Assembly: GCF_014217215.1 (NCBI RefSeq)
Contig: NZ_CP056080.1
Coordinates: 310,001-374,000, forward strand
DNA length: 64,000 nucleotides
Direction of reading: 5' to 3'
Source of the DNA: Rothia nasimurium
Lineage (GTDB): Bacteria; Actinomycetota; Actinomycetes; Actinomycetales; Micrococcaceae
Under the pieces are notes generated by a model, which did not search any database, was not told the origin of the DNA, and worked only from the letters and a program-made list of their open reading frames with translations. This document shows, piece after piece, positions 18,977 through 27,628 of this stretch (positions are counted from its first letter, which is position 1; every line of letters begins with the position of its first letter). Position numbers and translations under genes: made by a program.

Positions 18977-19987
18977 CTACAGCAGGGGCGAGAGCGCCAG
19001 GAAGAGGATTGCCGAGAGGATAAAGCAGGCCGGCATGGTGATAAGCCAGGTCAGGATTATGCGGAGCACAATTTTGTAGCGCACAGCGGCAAAGCGCTGG
19101 TTGACCCCTGAGCCGAGGACGGCGGAGGCCGCTAGGTGGGAGGATGAGACCGGGGTGTTGAGGAAGAACTGCAGAAGCACCATGGCTAGTGCGGTTGAGC
19201 TTTGGGCAACTGCCCCGCGGAAGGGGTCAACTTTGACCATCTGGTGCGCGAAGGTGTAGCCGATGCGGGAGCTGCCCCGGGCGGTGCCGAAGCCCAGCAC
19301 CATGGCAAGGAAGAGGGCGGAGATGATGTAGGTGGTGGGGTGTACTTCGAGCCCGGCGGAGAGTAGGAGAACAGCGTAGATAACGACTGCGCGCTGGCCG
19401 GTTTGGATTCCGTGAATGAGGGAGATCAGTGAGTTGGCGAGGGAGAGGACGCTGCGGGAGAATCGGTTGACGGTGGAGGGGTAGGAGCGTTGGAGCAGGC
19501 CGTAGAAGGGAAAAACTGCTGCCCAGGCGAGGATGAAGAGGACGATGGGGGCCAGGATAAGGGGCACAAAAAGGAAGGTTGCGAGGGGCTCAGAGAAGGG
19601 GGTGGAAGTGCCCAGGTCGGTGGCGCGGGCGGCCCAGGCGGCACCGGCAAAACCCCCGATGAGGGCGTGGGTGGAAGAGGAAGGAATGCGGAACCACCAG
19701 GTAATAATGCCCCAGATAATAGCTGAGATGAGGGCTGTAAGAATGAGCCCCAGGCCGGTGTTATTGTGGGGCACGGTCAGCCAGTGGGTGGTGACGGAGC
19801 CCAGCATGATACCCGTTATGGCTATGCCGATAGCGTTGAAGAGGGCGCTGGTGCGCAGGGCTATTTTAGGGGTGAGGGCCCTGGTTTTGACGGGTATGGC
19901 GGTGGCGTTGGGGGCGTCGTGAAAGCCGGTGACGAAGGTGAAGGCGACCAGGGCCAGGCAGCTGAGGGCAAAGAGGGTGAGGGTCAC
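18977..19987 (-). CDS. pit: Low-affinity inorganic phosphate transporter, PiT family
   Basis: A 336-residue membrane protein with about ten helices. The PiT signatures are GFHDAPNATAIPVKTRAL near the N-terminus and SSSTHALIGG plus a C-terminal SSSHLAASAVLGSG. It imports metal-phosphate driven by ions. The GTG start at 19987 overlaps the TAG of the DUF47 gene by one base, so the pair is translationally coupled. Expression probably depends on the structured leader described at 20704-20880. Confidence 0.92.
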   Translation of the reverse strand: MTLTLFALSCLALVAFTFVTGFHDAPNATAIPVKTRALTPKIALRTSALFNAIGIAITGIMLGSVTTHWLTVPHNNTGLGLILTALISAIIWGIITWWFRIPSSSTHALIGGFAGAAWAARATDLGTSTPFSEPLATFLFVPLILAPIVLFILAWAAVFPFYGLLQRSYPSTVNRFSRSVLSLANSLISLIHGIQTGQRAVVIYAVLLLSAGLEVHPTTYIISALFLAMVLGFGTARGSSRIGYTFAHQMVKVDPFRGAVAQSSTALAMVLLQFFLNTPVSSSHLAASAVLGSGVNQRFAAVRYKIVLRIILTWLITMPACFILSAILFLALSPLL

Positions 19988-20604
19988 TAGGATTCCTGCA
20001 CGATGATGCGGCCGATTTCTGTGGCGACGGTGCGCATAGCTTCGGACGCTTCGATGAGTTTGTGTACGAAGCGGGTGGTCTGCAGGTAGCGGGTCTGCTT
20101 GTAGCGGTCTTGGATGTCTGCATCGTATTCTTCGGCAATGCGCACGGCCTGCTTGGTGATGCGGAGCATGGTGATCCAGTAGTCGTCAAGGTCGCGCAGG
20201 GTGCTGAGTTTGGGGATGATTTCGGTGGTGAGCACTGCCTGGCGCTGGATGAGGTCGAGCAGGGTCGCTGCCTTAGGGGAGAAACGTACGATGTGGTAGA
20301 GATGCAGAATGTTGGCTGCTGAGGTGAGCTTTTCAACGACGTTGTTGAGTGAAACAGCCAGGGTGTAGATATCTTCGCGGGGGATAGGGGTTGAGAATGA
20401 GCTGCGCACAGCGGTCATGGTGGTGTGCAGCATGTCGAGGGTTGCAGCCTCGTGGGTGAGGGTGCGTTCCAGAAGTTCTAGGTAGCGGTCTTCGGGGGAG
20501 CCCACCATTTCTGAGAGCAGGGCAGCTGCTCCAGTGACCTGTTCTGAGAGCGCGGCGAGGGCGGTCAGCGAGGTGTTTTCTTGGGGGAACATGCGTTGGA
20601 GCAT
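19987..20604 (-). CDS. DUF47 (PhoU-like) partner of Pit
   Basis: A PhoU-like helical cytoplasmic protein, the usual partner of Pit transporters. I choose the ATG at 20604 (205 residues), because AGGAG lies 9 bases before it and the family typically begins near MLQRMFPQENTSLTALAALS. A longer GTG-started form up to 20664 adds 20 residues that look non-coding. The body is nearly all alpha-helix with conserved spaced acidic residues. It is the first gene of the pit operon and sits about 100 bases after the attenuator-like terminator. Confidence 0.85.
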   Translation of the reverse strand: MLQRMFPQENTSLTALAALSEQVTGAAALLSEMVGSPEDRYLELLERTLTHEAATLDMLHTTMTAVRSSFSTPIPREDIYTLAVSLNNVVEKLTSAANILHLYHIVRFSPKAATLLDLIQRQAVLTTEIIPKLSTLRDLDDYWITMLRITKQAVRIAEEYDADIQDRYKQTRYLQTTRFVHKLIEASEAMRTVATEIGRIIVQES

Positions 20605-20703
20605 GGGCCAGCTCTCCTGGGTGTGGGCGGGTGGGCAGGTGCTGAGCTTATGGTACCGCGCCAAGGTTAACGGGGTGGTGCTCGCCTGTAATGGGGCGGA
20701 CGC

Positions 20704-20748
20704 AAAAGCCGGGCTACCTGCCTCGTGGGAAGGGAGGCGGAGCCCGGC
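20704..20748 (-). terminator. Intrinsic terminator inside the pit leader
   Basis: Read on the minus strand, GCCGGGCT (20748-20741) pairs perfectly with AGCCCGGC (20715-20708). An inner GCCTC/GAGGC stem continues the hairpin, and UUUU (20707-20704) follows. It lies in the 5' leader of the DUF47-pit operon, so it must be read through or prevented for expression. Confidence 0.7.
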
Positions 20749-20769
20749 AACTGCGGTATGAAGTTTAGC

Positions 20770-20859
20770 GATGTCAGGCTGGGAGCGCCTCTCGGCGGAA
20801 GGCCGCTCGAAGCGGCTAAAGATTTGGAGCCCGGGGCTACCTATTAGCAGCCTGACATC
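20770..20859 (-). promoter_or_regulatory. Structured RNA domain in the pit leader (riboswitch- or attenuator-like)
   Basis: On the minus strand a perfect 12-bp stem (GATGTCAGGCTG at 20859-20848, its complement at 20781-20770) closes a junction. Inside are three hairpins: AGCCCCGGGCU (20838-20828), GCCGCUUCGAGCGGC (20816-20802), and CGCC-GAGA-GGCG with a GNRA loop (20797-20786). The intrinsic terminator at 20748-20704 follows. AGCCC in the domain can also pair with GGGCU in the 5' arm of the terminator, which would give an alternative structure. I do not recognise any known riboswitch class. Confidence 0.6.
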
Positions 20860-20870
20860 TTGTAATACAT
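20844..20870 (-). CDS. Possible 8-codon leader peptide of the pit operon
   Basis: On the minus strand GGAG (20878-20875) lies 4 bases before ATG at 20870, and the frame reads M-Y-Y-K-M-S-G-C then TAA at 20846-20844. Its codons overlap the 5' arm of the 12-bp closing stem, so translating it would keep that stem open. It may be a regulatory leader rather than a functional peptide. A TTGACA at 20897-20892 would start transcription too close to the ATG, so either the promoter or the ORF reading is wrong. Confidence 0.35.
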   Translation of the reverse strand: MYYKMSGC

Positions 20871-20880
20871 CTTTCTCCTC

Positions 20881-21110
20881 TGCGGTGCGTCTGTCAAGCC
20901 TCCGTGCGAGGTTATTTTGAGGGGGTCTTTGTGGGTGCAGAAGTGGTCGTGTAATGCAAATTGTTGCCCCTTGTTTCCCTGATTTTGTGGGTGGGGCTAA
21001 ATATTTGGGTAATAAGACGGGCCTCTATTGACTAGGAATGTGATGTGCGACATGGTTTTTATACACTCGCATTTTTACACCGTGAATCACTGATTCAAAG
21101 GAATCCTTCA
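20881..21110 (+). promoter_or_regulatory. Upstream region of the subtilase gene
   Basis: This stretch is less GC-rich than its surroundings and has no ORF of its own. It must hold the subtilase promoter, for example TTGACT at 21028 with an AT-poor spacer, and the far end of the divergent pit promoter. AAGGA lies 9 bases before the ATG at 21111. Confidence 0.4.
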
Positions 21111-24100
21111 ATGAATGAAAAATACACACCCAAGAAGGTGGCTCGCACTTGCGTTGCATCTGTTCTTGGCTTGGGTATGGCCGTCACATTGGGTCTGCCC
21201 GCAGCAGGTGCTATAGAAGATGCACGGCTCTTCCAGAGTTCTATAGACGCTGTAGCACAACCTGGTCACCAGGTTGGGGACCAGGTTATTACTCCCTCCA
21301 TGCAGGCAGCTGAGGGCGAGGTTAGCGTCTTCGTCCAGTTCCGCGGTAAGGGCGCTTACGAGAGCACCCAGCCAGATTCTGTTCTGCAGGGTGAGCAATC
21401 AACCGCTGTTGATGCTCAGGCGCAGGTCCAGGCTATTGCTGCAGCAGTTGAGCAGCAGGGCCAGTCAGCGGCCGCTACAGCTGGTGCAGATGTCATTTAC
21501 ACCACCTACAACACTGTGCGCGGTGTAGCCTTGCGCGGTGATGCCGCAAAGATCCGCGAACTTGCCTCCCGAAGCGACGTCGTTAAAATTTCCCCCATCG
21601 TTGCTAAGTACCCCTCGAATGCTGGCTCAGCCATCGACACCAAAACCATTGCTTCCTGGCAGCAAACAGGTTTCACCGGTAAGGGTGTCAAAATTGCTGT
21701 CATCGACACCGGCGTGGACTACACCCACACCCAGTTTGGTGGCCCCGGTACGAGCGAGGCATACGATAAGGCTGCAGCTTCAAGCGAGATGCCTGCCGCA
21801 GATTCCGGTCTCTACGACCCTGAGAAGTTCATCGGCGGTTATGACTTCGCCGGTGACGAGTATGGCAGTAACACACGGGTTCCAACACCTGACGGTAACC
21901 CTCTGGACTGTAAGGCCGCTGGCCACGGTACCCACGTTGCAGGTACTGCCGCGGGTTACGCTGTAAACCCCGACGGTAGCACCTATAAGGGCGATTACAC
22001 CAAGATCACTGAAGACGAGATGCGCGATATGAAGATCGGCGCAGGTACAGCACCCGGTGCACAGATCGTTGGCTTCCGCGTCTTTGGGTGTGAAGGTTCC
22101 ACCGATTTGACCGGTCTGGCTCTTGACCGCTCCCTGGACCCCAACGGCGATGGTAAGTACGATGACCGTGTAGATGTTGTCAACATGTCACTGGGTGCCG
22201 ACTTTGGCGCTATTGACGATCCTGAAAACGCTCTGGTAGATGCACTGACCCGCTACGGCATCCTCAGCGTTGCGGCAGCCGGTAACTCCAGTGCTGCTAT
22301 GGGCGAGGGAGACACCTACTCGATCTCGGGTAACCCCGCCAATGCCGTTTCTGCCCTAGCAGTTGCTAACAGCATCGGCTCAAAAACCTATGTTGATAAG
22401 GCAGAAGTAACCGCTCCCAGCAACCTGGCTGGCGAGGTCACCGGTGACTACTCGGTCAACTTCGACTACTCAGCAGCGAGTGAAGAGCAGCTTACCGGTA
22501 CCGTTGTTGCAGCACCTGCTAACAATAAGTTTGCCTGCGATGCTTTCCCCGAGGGCACTGACTTCAAGGGCAAGTGGGTCTTTATCGACTGGGCCGATGA
22601 AACCGGTACCTTCCCCTGCGGCTCTAAGGTCCGTTTCGACAACCTGGAAAAGGCTGGTGCTAAGGGCGTTGTCCTAGCATCACATGTTGAAATTGAGAAC
22701 GTTGGTATTGCAGGTAACAGCACGATTCCCGGTGTTCGTCTCAGCAAGAGTGACGCCGAAAAGGTCCGGGCTGCCGCTGAAGCTGGTGAACTGAAGATTA
22801 AGCTCAAGGGAGACTGGATTGGCTCCAAGGTCATTGATTCGACACAGTTCGACCAGATTAACGATTCAACCGGTCGTGGCGTTCACGGCTCACAGGGCTA
22901 CACCAAGCCCGATGTTGCCGCACCCGGTACTAACATTGGTTCAGCTGCTGTAGGTAGCGGTAGCGGTAAGGCCGTCTACAGCGGTACTTCTATGGCTAGC
23001 CCCCACGTAGCCGGTATTGCGGCTCTGGTCTACGAAGCCCACCAGAACTACTCAGCTCCCCAGGTCAAGGCAGCTATCATGAACTCCGCTGTCCATGACC
23101 TGAAAACCGCTGATGGCGCTATTCACTCCGTTGAGCGTGTAGGCTCTGGTCGTGTTGACGCCCTCCAGGCTGTCAACCAGAATGTACTGGTCTACAACGC
23201 TGACAACCCCGCGCAGGTTTCCGAGAGCTTTGGGGTGGTTGAAGTTCTTCCCAATGCCGGTGTGCAGACCTATACCCGGGATATAGTCGTGGATAACTAC
23301 GATTCTGTAGCTCACACTTACGCTCTGTCCTTTGAAGCCTCATCAAAGGCTCCCGGTGTAACCGTATCCACACCCAGTAGCGTCACCGTCCAGCCTGGCC
23401 AGAAAGTTAATGTCACCGTTACCGTGACCGTTGACCCTTCCCAGCTGGAAAAGAAAATTGATCCGGCCAGCAGCTTGGAGCAGCTGGGTACCGCGCGTCA
23501 GTACCTGAGCATTGAGTCTGGTCGTCTGATACTGACCGAAGGTAAGCAGCAGACTCGCCTGCCCATTCAGATTGCTCCCAAGCCGATTGCTGATATGAAG
23601 GCTGCATCTTCAAGCATTGAATTTGCTAACGATGCAACCGAAGCAAAGATTGACCTGGAGGGGACCCCCGTAGATCAAGGCGGTTACACCTCACTGGTCG
23701 GTGCCTACCAGCTTGGCGCTAAGAGCGACCGTATTCAGAGCTCACGTCTTGGCGCCCTGACCAGCCAGCGCGTTGACCTGCAGTACGTTGGTGCCTACAG
23801 CAACGTTCCTGCTCTCAAGGCCTCCGGCGGGGACGTAGCCAAGAACGGCATCATGACCATCGGCATCTCAACCTGGGCTAACTGGGAAAATCTCACTTCA
23901 CCCACCCCGGTTGAGGTAGGCATTGACGTCAACAACGACAATCGTGCTGACTACATCTTGATGACGAGACGCTCCCCTGGCCTGGACTACCCGCTGGTCT
24001 ACACCACCGGTTACGTCAACGGTCAGCTAACCTTGCTTGACCTTCAGCCCTTGAACGGTGCGTTTGGTGATGTTGATACCAACACCTTCGATAGCAACGT

Positions 24101-25028
24101 CATGGCCCTGCCTGTCAACCTGTCGGTTATCGGTGTTGATGAAGCTAACGCTAAGAGCTTGCGCTACTCTGTCTCTACCTATTCCTGGTACGAACCCTCC
24201 AGTGTAGATCGTACCGACTGGATTAGCTACAACCCCTACTCACCTGAACTCACTTTCACCGGTAAGGACTCAGGCGCTCAGGGTCTGTTCGTCGATGCAC
24301 CCGATGCAGACATCACCGTAGGCCGCGTCGGCCCCGGTAGCGCTACGAACTACGAGGCTCTGCTCCTGCACTTCCACAACGGTAGCGGTGATCTTTCCGG
24401 TGTTAAGCCCGGGGAAGACGGCACCAAGGCAGAGGTTCTCAATGTAACCGAGACCAGCCCCTCAACCGATGTGGCTACTCCTCGGTTTACCGATGTGAAG
24501 CCCGGTGACCAGTTCTACAAGGAAATCTCTTGGCTGGCTAACCAGAAGATCACCACCGGTTACCCCGATGGCACCTTCCGTCCGCTGAACAATGTTGAGC
24601 GTGGTGCTATGGCAGCCTTCTTCTACCGTATGGCTGGATCACCCCAGTACACTGCACCGAGCGTTTCCCCCTTCTCTGATGTGCCCACCACCCATCAGTT
24701 CTACAAGGAAATCGCCTGGATGCATGACATGGGTATCACCACCGGCTACTCCGATGGCACCTTCCGCCCCGATGCTAACGTCAACCGCGATGCTATGGCA
24801 GCCTTCTTCTACCGCTACGCTGGTGAACCTGCCTACACCGCCCCTGCTGAATCCAAGTTCGGCGATGTGAAGCCCGGTGACCAGTTCTACAAGGAAATCT
24901 CCTGGCTGAACTCGGTCGGTGTCACCACCGGTTGGGACGATGGCACCTTCCGCCCCGTCACCCCGATTGCCCGTGATGCTATGGCAGCCTTCATCTACCG
25001 CTACGACCAGAACGTAGCAAGCCGCTAA
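21111..25028 (+). CDS. Secreted S8 subtilisin-like protease with three C-terminal SLH domains
   Basis: A 1305-residue exported serine protease. The ATG at 21111 has a Shine-Dalgarno and directly precedes a signal peptide (to about residue 35, LPAAGA). An I9-like propeptide follows. The catalytic triad is Asp199 (VIDTGVDYTH), His272 (GHGTHVAG) and Ser627 (GTSMASPHVAG). A PA domain is inserted before the Ser. Fn3-like beta domains follow, and three SLH repeats of about 60 residues end the protein (FYKEI-W motif, TTGY-DGTFRP). The SLH tail suggests attachment to the cell wall. Secreted subtilases of oral Rothia have been linked to gluten breakdown; whether this one acts so is inference. Confidence 0.93.
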   Translation: MNEKYTPKKVARTCVASVLGLGMAVTLGLPAAGAIEDARLFQSSIDAVAQPGHQVGDQVITPSMQAAEGEVSVFVQFRGKGAYESTQPDSVLQGEQSTAVDAQAQVQAIAAAVEQQGQSAAATAGADVIYTTYNTVRGVALRGDAAKIRELASRSDVVKISPIVAKYPSNAGSAIDTKTIASWQQTGFTGKGVKIAVIDTGVDYTHTQFGGPGTSEAYDKAAASSEMPAADSGLYDPEKFIGGYDFAGDEYGSNTRVPTPDGNPLDCKAAGHGTHVAGTAAGYAVNPDGSTYKGDYTKITEDEMRDMKIGAGTAPGAQIVGFRVFGCEGSTDLTGLALDRSLDPNGDGKYDDRVDVVNMSLGADFGAIDDPENALVDALTRYGILSVAAAGNSSAAMGEGDTYSISGNPANAVSALAVANSIGSKTYVDKAEVTAPSNLAGEVTGDYSVNFDYSAASEEQLTGTVVAAPANNKFACDAFPEGTDFKGKWVFIDWADETGTFPCGSKVRFDNLEKAGAKGVVLASHVEIENVGIAGNSTIPGVRLSKSDAEKVRAAAEAGELKIKLKGDWIGSKVIDSTQFDQINDSTGRGVHGSQGYTKPDVAAPGTNIGSAAVGSGSGKAVYSGTSMASPHVAGIAALVYEAHQNYSAPQVKAAIMNSAVHDLKTADGAIHSVERVGSGRVDALQAVNQNVLVYNADNPAQVSESFGVVEVLPNAGVQTYTRDIVVDNYDSVAHTYALSFEASSKAPGVTVSTPSSVTVQPGQKVNVTVTVTVDPSQLEKKIDPASSLEQLGTARQYLSIESGRLILTEGKQQTRLPIQIAPKPIADMKAASSSIEFANDATEAKIDLEGTPVDQGGYTSLVGAYQLGAKSDRIQSSRLGALTSQRVDLQYVGAYSNVPALKASGGDVAKNGIMTIGISTWANWENLTSPTPVEVGIDVNNDNRADYILMTRRSPGLDYPLVYTTGYVNGQLTLLDLQPLNGAFGDVDTNTFDSNVMALPVNLSVIGVDEANAKSLRYSVSTYSWYEPSSVDRTDWISYNPYSPELTFTGKDSGAQGLFVDAPDADITVGRVGPGSATNYEALLLHFHNGSGDLSGVKPGEDGTKAEVLNVTETSPSTDVATPRFTDVKPGDQFYKEISWLANQKITTGYPDGTFRPLNNVERGAMAAFFYRMAGSPQYTAPSVSPFSDVPTTHQFYKEIAWMHDMGITTGYSDGTFRPDANVNRDAMAAFFYRYAGEPAYTAPAESKFGDVKPGDQFYKEISWLNSVGVTTGWDDGTFRPVTPIARDAMAAFIYRYDQNVASR
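24484..25012 (+). repeat. Three SLH-coding repeats
   Basis: Three in-frame repeats of about 186 bases begin near 24484, 24670 and 24856. The first and third share a long identical run starting GATGTGAAGCCCGGTGACCA at 24493 and 24865. Such near-identical repeats can recombine and change the domain number. Confidence 0.75.
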
Positions 25029-25086
25029 GGCCGGGTAGGGACTAGCCGGTAAAACTTTTACCGGCACCCCACCGGTAGATAGAGAG

Positions 25087-25125
25087 GGGCCCCGGCCCGG
25101 TAGAAATAGCGGACGGGGCCCTTTT
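25087..25125 (+). terminator. Terminator of the subtilase gene
   Basis: GGGCCCCG (25087-25094) pairs with CGGGGCCC (25114-25121), followed by TTTT. Confidence 0.8.
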
Positions 25126-25184
25126 CCGCGCCCAGAAAGTGAGCCAGACATAAGGACTCGGGGGGGGGGCAGGTTAATGAACGA

Positions 25185-25886
25185 TTAGTCGAGGGTGCCC
25201 GCCCGCCAGAGCGCGGCGGCTTCTTCAAGTTCCCGCGCTGTGCCTATGAGCCTGCGGGCCGCTGCGCGCAGCCGCTGAGAGCGGCTCGCCCCTTCGGCTT
25301 TGACCTCTGGGGAGGGCAGGTGGAGCGGCTCGGAGAGGCCGTTCCCGTATTCGGTGAGTGACTGGCCGTGCCGCAGTTCTAGGGCGATGTCGTCCTGCCC
25401 CAGGGAGAGTACTCGGCAGAAAGCGGCAAAGCGTTCCAGGGCTATGTCGAAATCACCGGTGTAGGCCCCGGCCAGAATGGCATCAACGGTGGCGCAGATT
25501 TCTTGAGCGGTGGGTGTTGAGGGAACACCAGCAAGAGCCTGGGCCAGGTAGTTGGAGTGCATACCACGCTCGTAGTAGTAGCTCATGAGCCGTGCATTTG
25601 CTCGGATAACACCGCGTAAAGCGTAGATGCGCCAGAGGGCACCTGCCACCGTCACCGGTGCGGCTCGTGCCCAGAGCTGGGCGACCGCTTCGATACCGAA
25701 CTCGTCGGTAAAGTGCACCAACCGCTTAGTGACGGAGGGGTCTTCATTAACACGTCCGCGGGCGAGAATGGCCCGGGCGGAGGCCTGGGCGGCGGAGGTG
25801 AGGTCTTCTGGGCTGGTGCCGCCTTGGAAGCGCTCGAATTTTTCGGTGGAGAACTTGACGGGGCGGTGGAAGCGGGCGGCTGACAT
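25185..25886 (-). CDS. Conserved actinobacterial protein of unknown function
   Basis: A 233-residue, mostly helical, soluble protein. It begins ARFHRPVKFSTEKFERFQGG and has alanine-rich helical repeats to the end (LEEAAALWRAG). Proteins of this kind recur in Micrococcaceae without an experimentally known role. I see no catalytic motif, signal peptide or membrane segment. It is divergent from tRNA-Lys and convergent with the subtilase gene, with a G10 run (25160-25169) in the gap. Confidence 0.65.
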   Translation of the reverse strand: MSAARFHRPVKFSTEKFERFQGGTSPEDLTSAAQASARAILARGRVNEDPSVTKRLVHFTDEFGIEAVAQLWARAAPVTVAGALWRIYALRGVIRANARLMSYYYERGMHSNYLAQALAGVPSTPTAQEICATVDAILAGAYTGDFDIALERFAAFCRVLSLGQDDIALELRHGQSLTEYGNGLSEPLHLPSPEVKAEGASRSQRLRAAARRLIGTARELEEAAALWRAGTLD

Positions 25887-25998
25887 AGCTGTTAGTTTAG
25901 CGGTAGTCGCTGGGGCACTGCCGCTACCAGATGGTTAACATTTTGTGGGTATGGTTCTCAGCGTGTATAGTGGAAGGCGCTGAGTTTACTCAGTGGAT

Positions 25999-26071
25999 GC
26001 GCCTTTAGCTCAGTTGGTAGAGCATCGGACTTTTAATCCGTGGGTCGTGGGTTCGAGCCCCACAGGGCGCA
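25999..26071 (+). tRNA. tRNA-Lys (TTT)
   Basis: Cloverleaf with acceptor GCGCCTT/AGGGCGC, D-arm AGCTCAGTTGGTAGAGC, anticodon loop CTTTTAA (anticodon TTT at 26032-26034) and T-arm GTGGGTTCGAGCCCCAC. The CCA end is not encoded. A terminator follows directly. Confidence 0.97.
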
Positions 26072-26077
26072 CAAAAC

Positions 26078-26115
26078 AAGCCCCTCACCTGGTAAAACAG
26101 GTGAGGGGCTTTTTC
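26078..26115 (+). terminator. Terminator of tRNA-Lys
   Basis: A 14-bp perfect stem (AAGCCCCTCACCTG and its complement) with a 6-base loop, followed by TTTTTCT. Confidence 0.9.
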
Positions 26116-26160
26116 TATATGGGCGGACGGGCATGTTTTGGGCTTCGTCAAGGAACGGCC

Positions 26161-26222
26161 GTCCACCTGTGGCACTCGCCGCCAAATGTGGCGGTGCTGC
26201 TGCCACATTTGACGGTGGGTGG
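26161..26222. repeat. Dispersed palindromic repeat, copy A
   Basis: CCGCCAAATGTGGC (26179-26192) and its near-complement (26202-26215, one mismatch) enclose a 9-base loop. The flank GTCCACCTGTGGC matches copy B at 48241-48323. It abuts the truncated dehydrogenase gene. Confidence 0.75.
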
Positions 26223-26719
26223 AACATGTTGTGCGTATGAACAAGTGTGGGCATCCCCTGAGCGCTAGGCGACACACGCCTTACAACACCTCGTCTCTGC
26301 TGCCCTCCGACTTCGCAGATGCTAGCGGCCACACCGACCGCTTCTTGGCCATCCACTACGCCAACCGAGTCTGGGTTCGCAACACCGCCGAAATTATGGG
26401 CACCGCCAAGACCGACGAAGAAAGCATCAAGGACGCCATTCGCTACGCCGAAGAAACCGGCATGGTCCCTGTCTACGTCCGCAAGGAGCAGCCCGGCTAC
26501 CTGCTGAACTCCCTGCTCATTCCCTGGCTCGATGCCGGCGCAAAGCTCTACGTCAACGGCGTAGGTACCCCTGAAGAAATCGATAAGGCATGGGCCATCG
26601 CTACCGGTACCAAGGCAGGCCCCTTCGCTGCCTATGACACCGTGGGCTTCTACCTCTACGATGAGGACGGCAACATCACCGGAGCCAACGACTACTGGAC
26701 CGAAAACTTCGACCAGTAG
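26219..26719 (+). pseudogene. Truncated 3-hydroxyacyl-CoA dehydrogenase
   Basis: The 166-codon frame matches only the later part of a 3-hydroxyacyl-CoA (3-hydroxybutyryl-CoA type) dehydrogenase: [46 protein letters not shown], and the C-terminal [14 protein letters not shown]. Full-length enzymes are about 300 residues and start with an NAD-binding Rossmann fold of about 90-100 residues; that part is absent here. The first about 25 codons do not look like the family. The break lies next to the palindromic repeat, so deletion of the 5' half, leaving a remnant, is the simplest reading. A newly started short protein is possible but less likely. Confidence 0.75.
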
Positions 26720-26721
26720 CG

Positions 26722-27564
26722 CTACTGCTCAACTGGGCGCAGGCCCGCCGGGTCCTCTGCGCCCCACTCGGCCCAGGAGCCGTCGTAGACAGCCAGTTCG
26801 GTATAGCCCGATACATAGGCTGCGAGGGCGTCAATGCAGGCGGTCACGCCGGAGCCGCAGGAGAAAATCAGGGTTTCAGCATCCCCTGCCACCGCGTCCA
26901 CGGCTGCCTTGACTTCTTCGGGGGCGCGGAAGCGCCCCTGTTCATCGAGCAGGGTAGTGAAGGGCAGGTTGACGGAGCCTGGGATATGGCCTGCCCGCAG
27001 ACCCGGGCGGGGTTCGGGTGCGGTGCCGGCAAAGCGTTCGGCGCTGCGGGCGTCAATGACGGCGGCGTCCTCCCGCTCGGCAAAGGCCTTGGTCGTGAGC
27101 GCGTCAACGAAGAGGCCGCGGTCTTCTGCCACGAATGAACCGGGAGTGAAAGGCCCCTCGTTGAGGGGGAGCTGGTTGAAACCTGCTGCCTCCCAGGCGG
27201 GCAGGCCACCGTCAAGCACGGCGACGTTATCGTGCCCCATGGCCACAAACATGAACCAGCCGCGGGCGGCAGAGAACATGCCCTGGCGGTCGTAGATCAC
27301 GATGGCGGCGTCCTTGCTGATGCCGAGAGCACGGACCTTAGCTTCAAAGTCCTCGGCGCTCAGCATGGTGTGCACGCCCTCGGGGGCGCTGAACTCACCG
27401 TCGATATCAAAGCGGCGGGCACCGGGTATGCCGGTGCTAGCGCCGGCGAACTCGCCGACGGAGGCGTCCAGGATGACCAGGTTCGGGGCGGCAATATTGG
27501 CTGCCAGCCACTGGGCTCCCACGATGGGGAAGCGCAGATTAATGGTGGAAGTTTCGGGCATCAT
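26722..27564 (-). CDS. sseA: Thiosulfate / 3-mercaptopyruvate sulfurtransferase (tandem rhodanese)
   Basis: A 280-residue protein with two rhodanese domains, the first inactive and the second catalytic. The active-site loop is SCGSGVTA, the CG-GVT form usual in 3-mercaptopyruvate sulfurtransferases. Other family blocks are DIDGEFS, GMFSAARGWFMF, VLDGGLPAW and YDGSWAEWG. It moves sulfane sulfur to cyanide or thiol acceptors in the cytosol. It is a single gene, ending 3 bases from the truncated dehydrogenase on the other strand. Confidence 0.92.
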   Translation of the reverse strand: MMPETSTINLRFPIVGAQWLAANIAAPNLVILDASVGEFAGASTGIPGARRFDIDGEFSAPEGVHTMLSAEDFEAKVRALGISKDAAIVIYDRQGMFSAARGWFMFVAMGHDNVAVLDGGLPAWEAAGFNQLPLNEGPFTPGSFVAEDRGLFVDALTTKAFAEREDAAVIDARSAERFAGTAPEPRPGLRAGHIPGSVNLPFTTLLDEQGRFRAPEEVKAAVDAVAGDAETLIFSCGSGVTACIDALAAYVSGYTELAVYDGSWAEWGAEDPAGLRPVEQ

Positions 27565-27628
27565 CAGCCTTTCACGGGGGATTGTTACCCTCTCATGCTA
27601 CTGACTCTGCCGCTACCCGCGAAAGGCT

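Noticed and set aside
20704-20880. c-di-AMP (ydaO) or c-di-GMP riboswitch for the pit leader
   Set aside because: The conserved cores of those classes are not visible, although disA shows that c-di-AMP is made.
24484-25012. Tandem repeat as a mobile insertion
   Set aside because: The repeats are in frame and encode SLH domains, so they are protein repeats.
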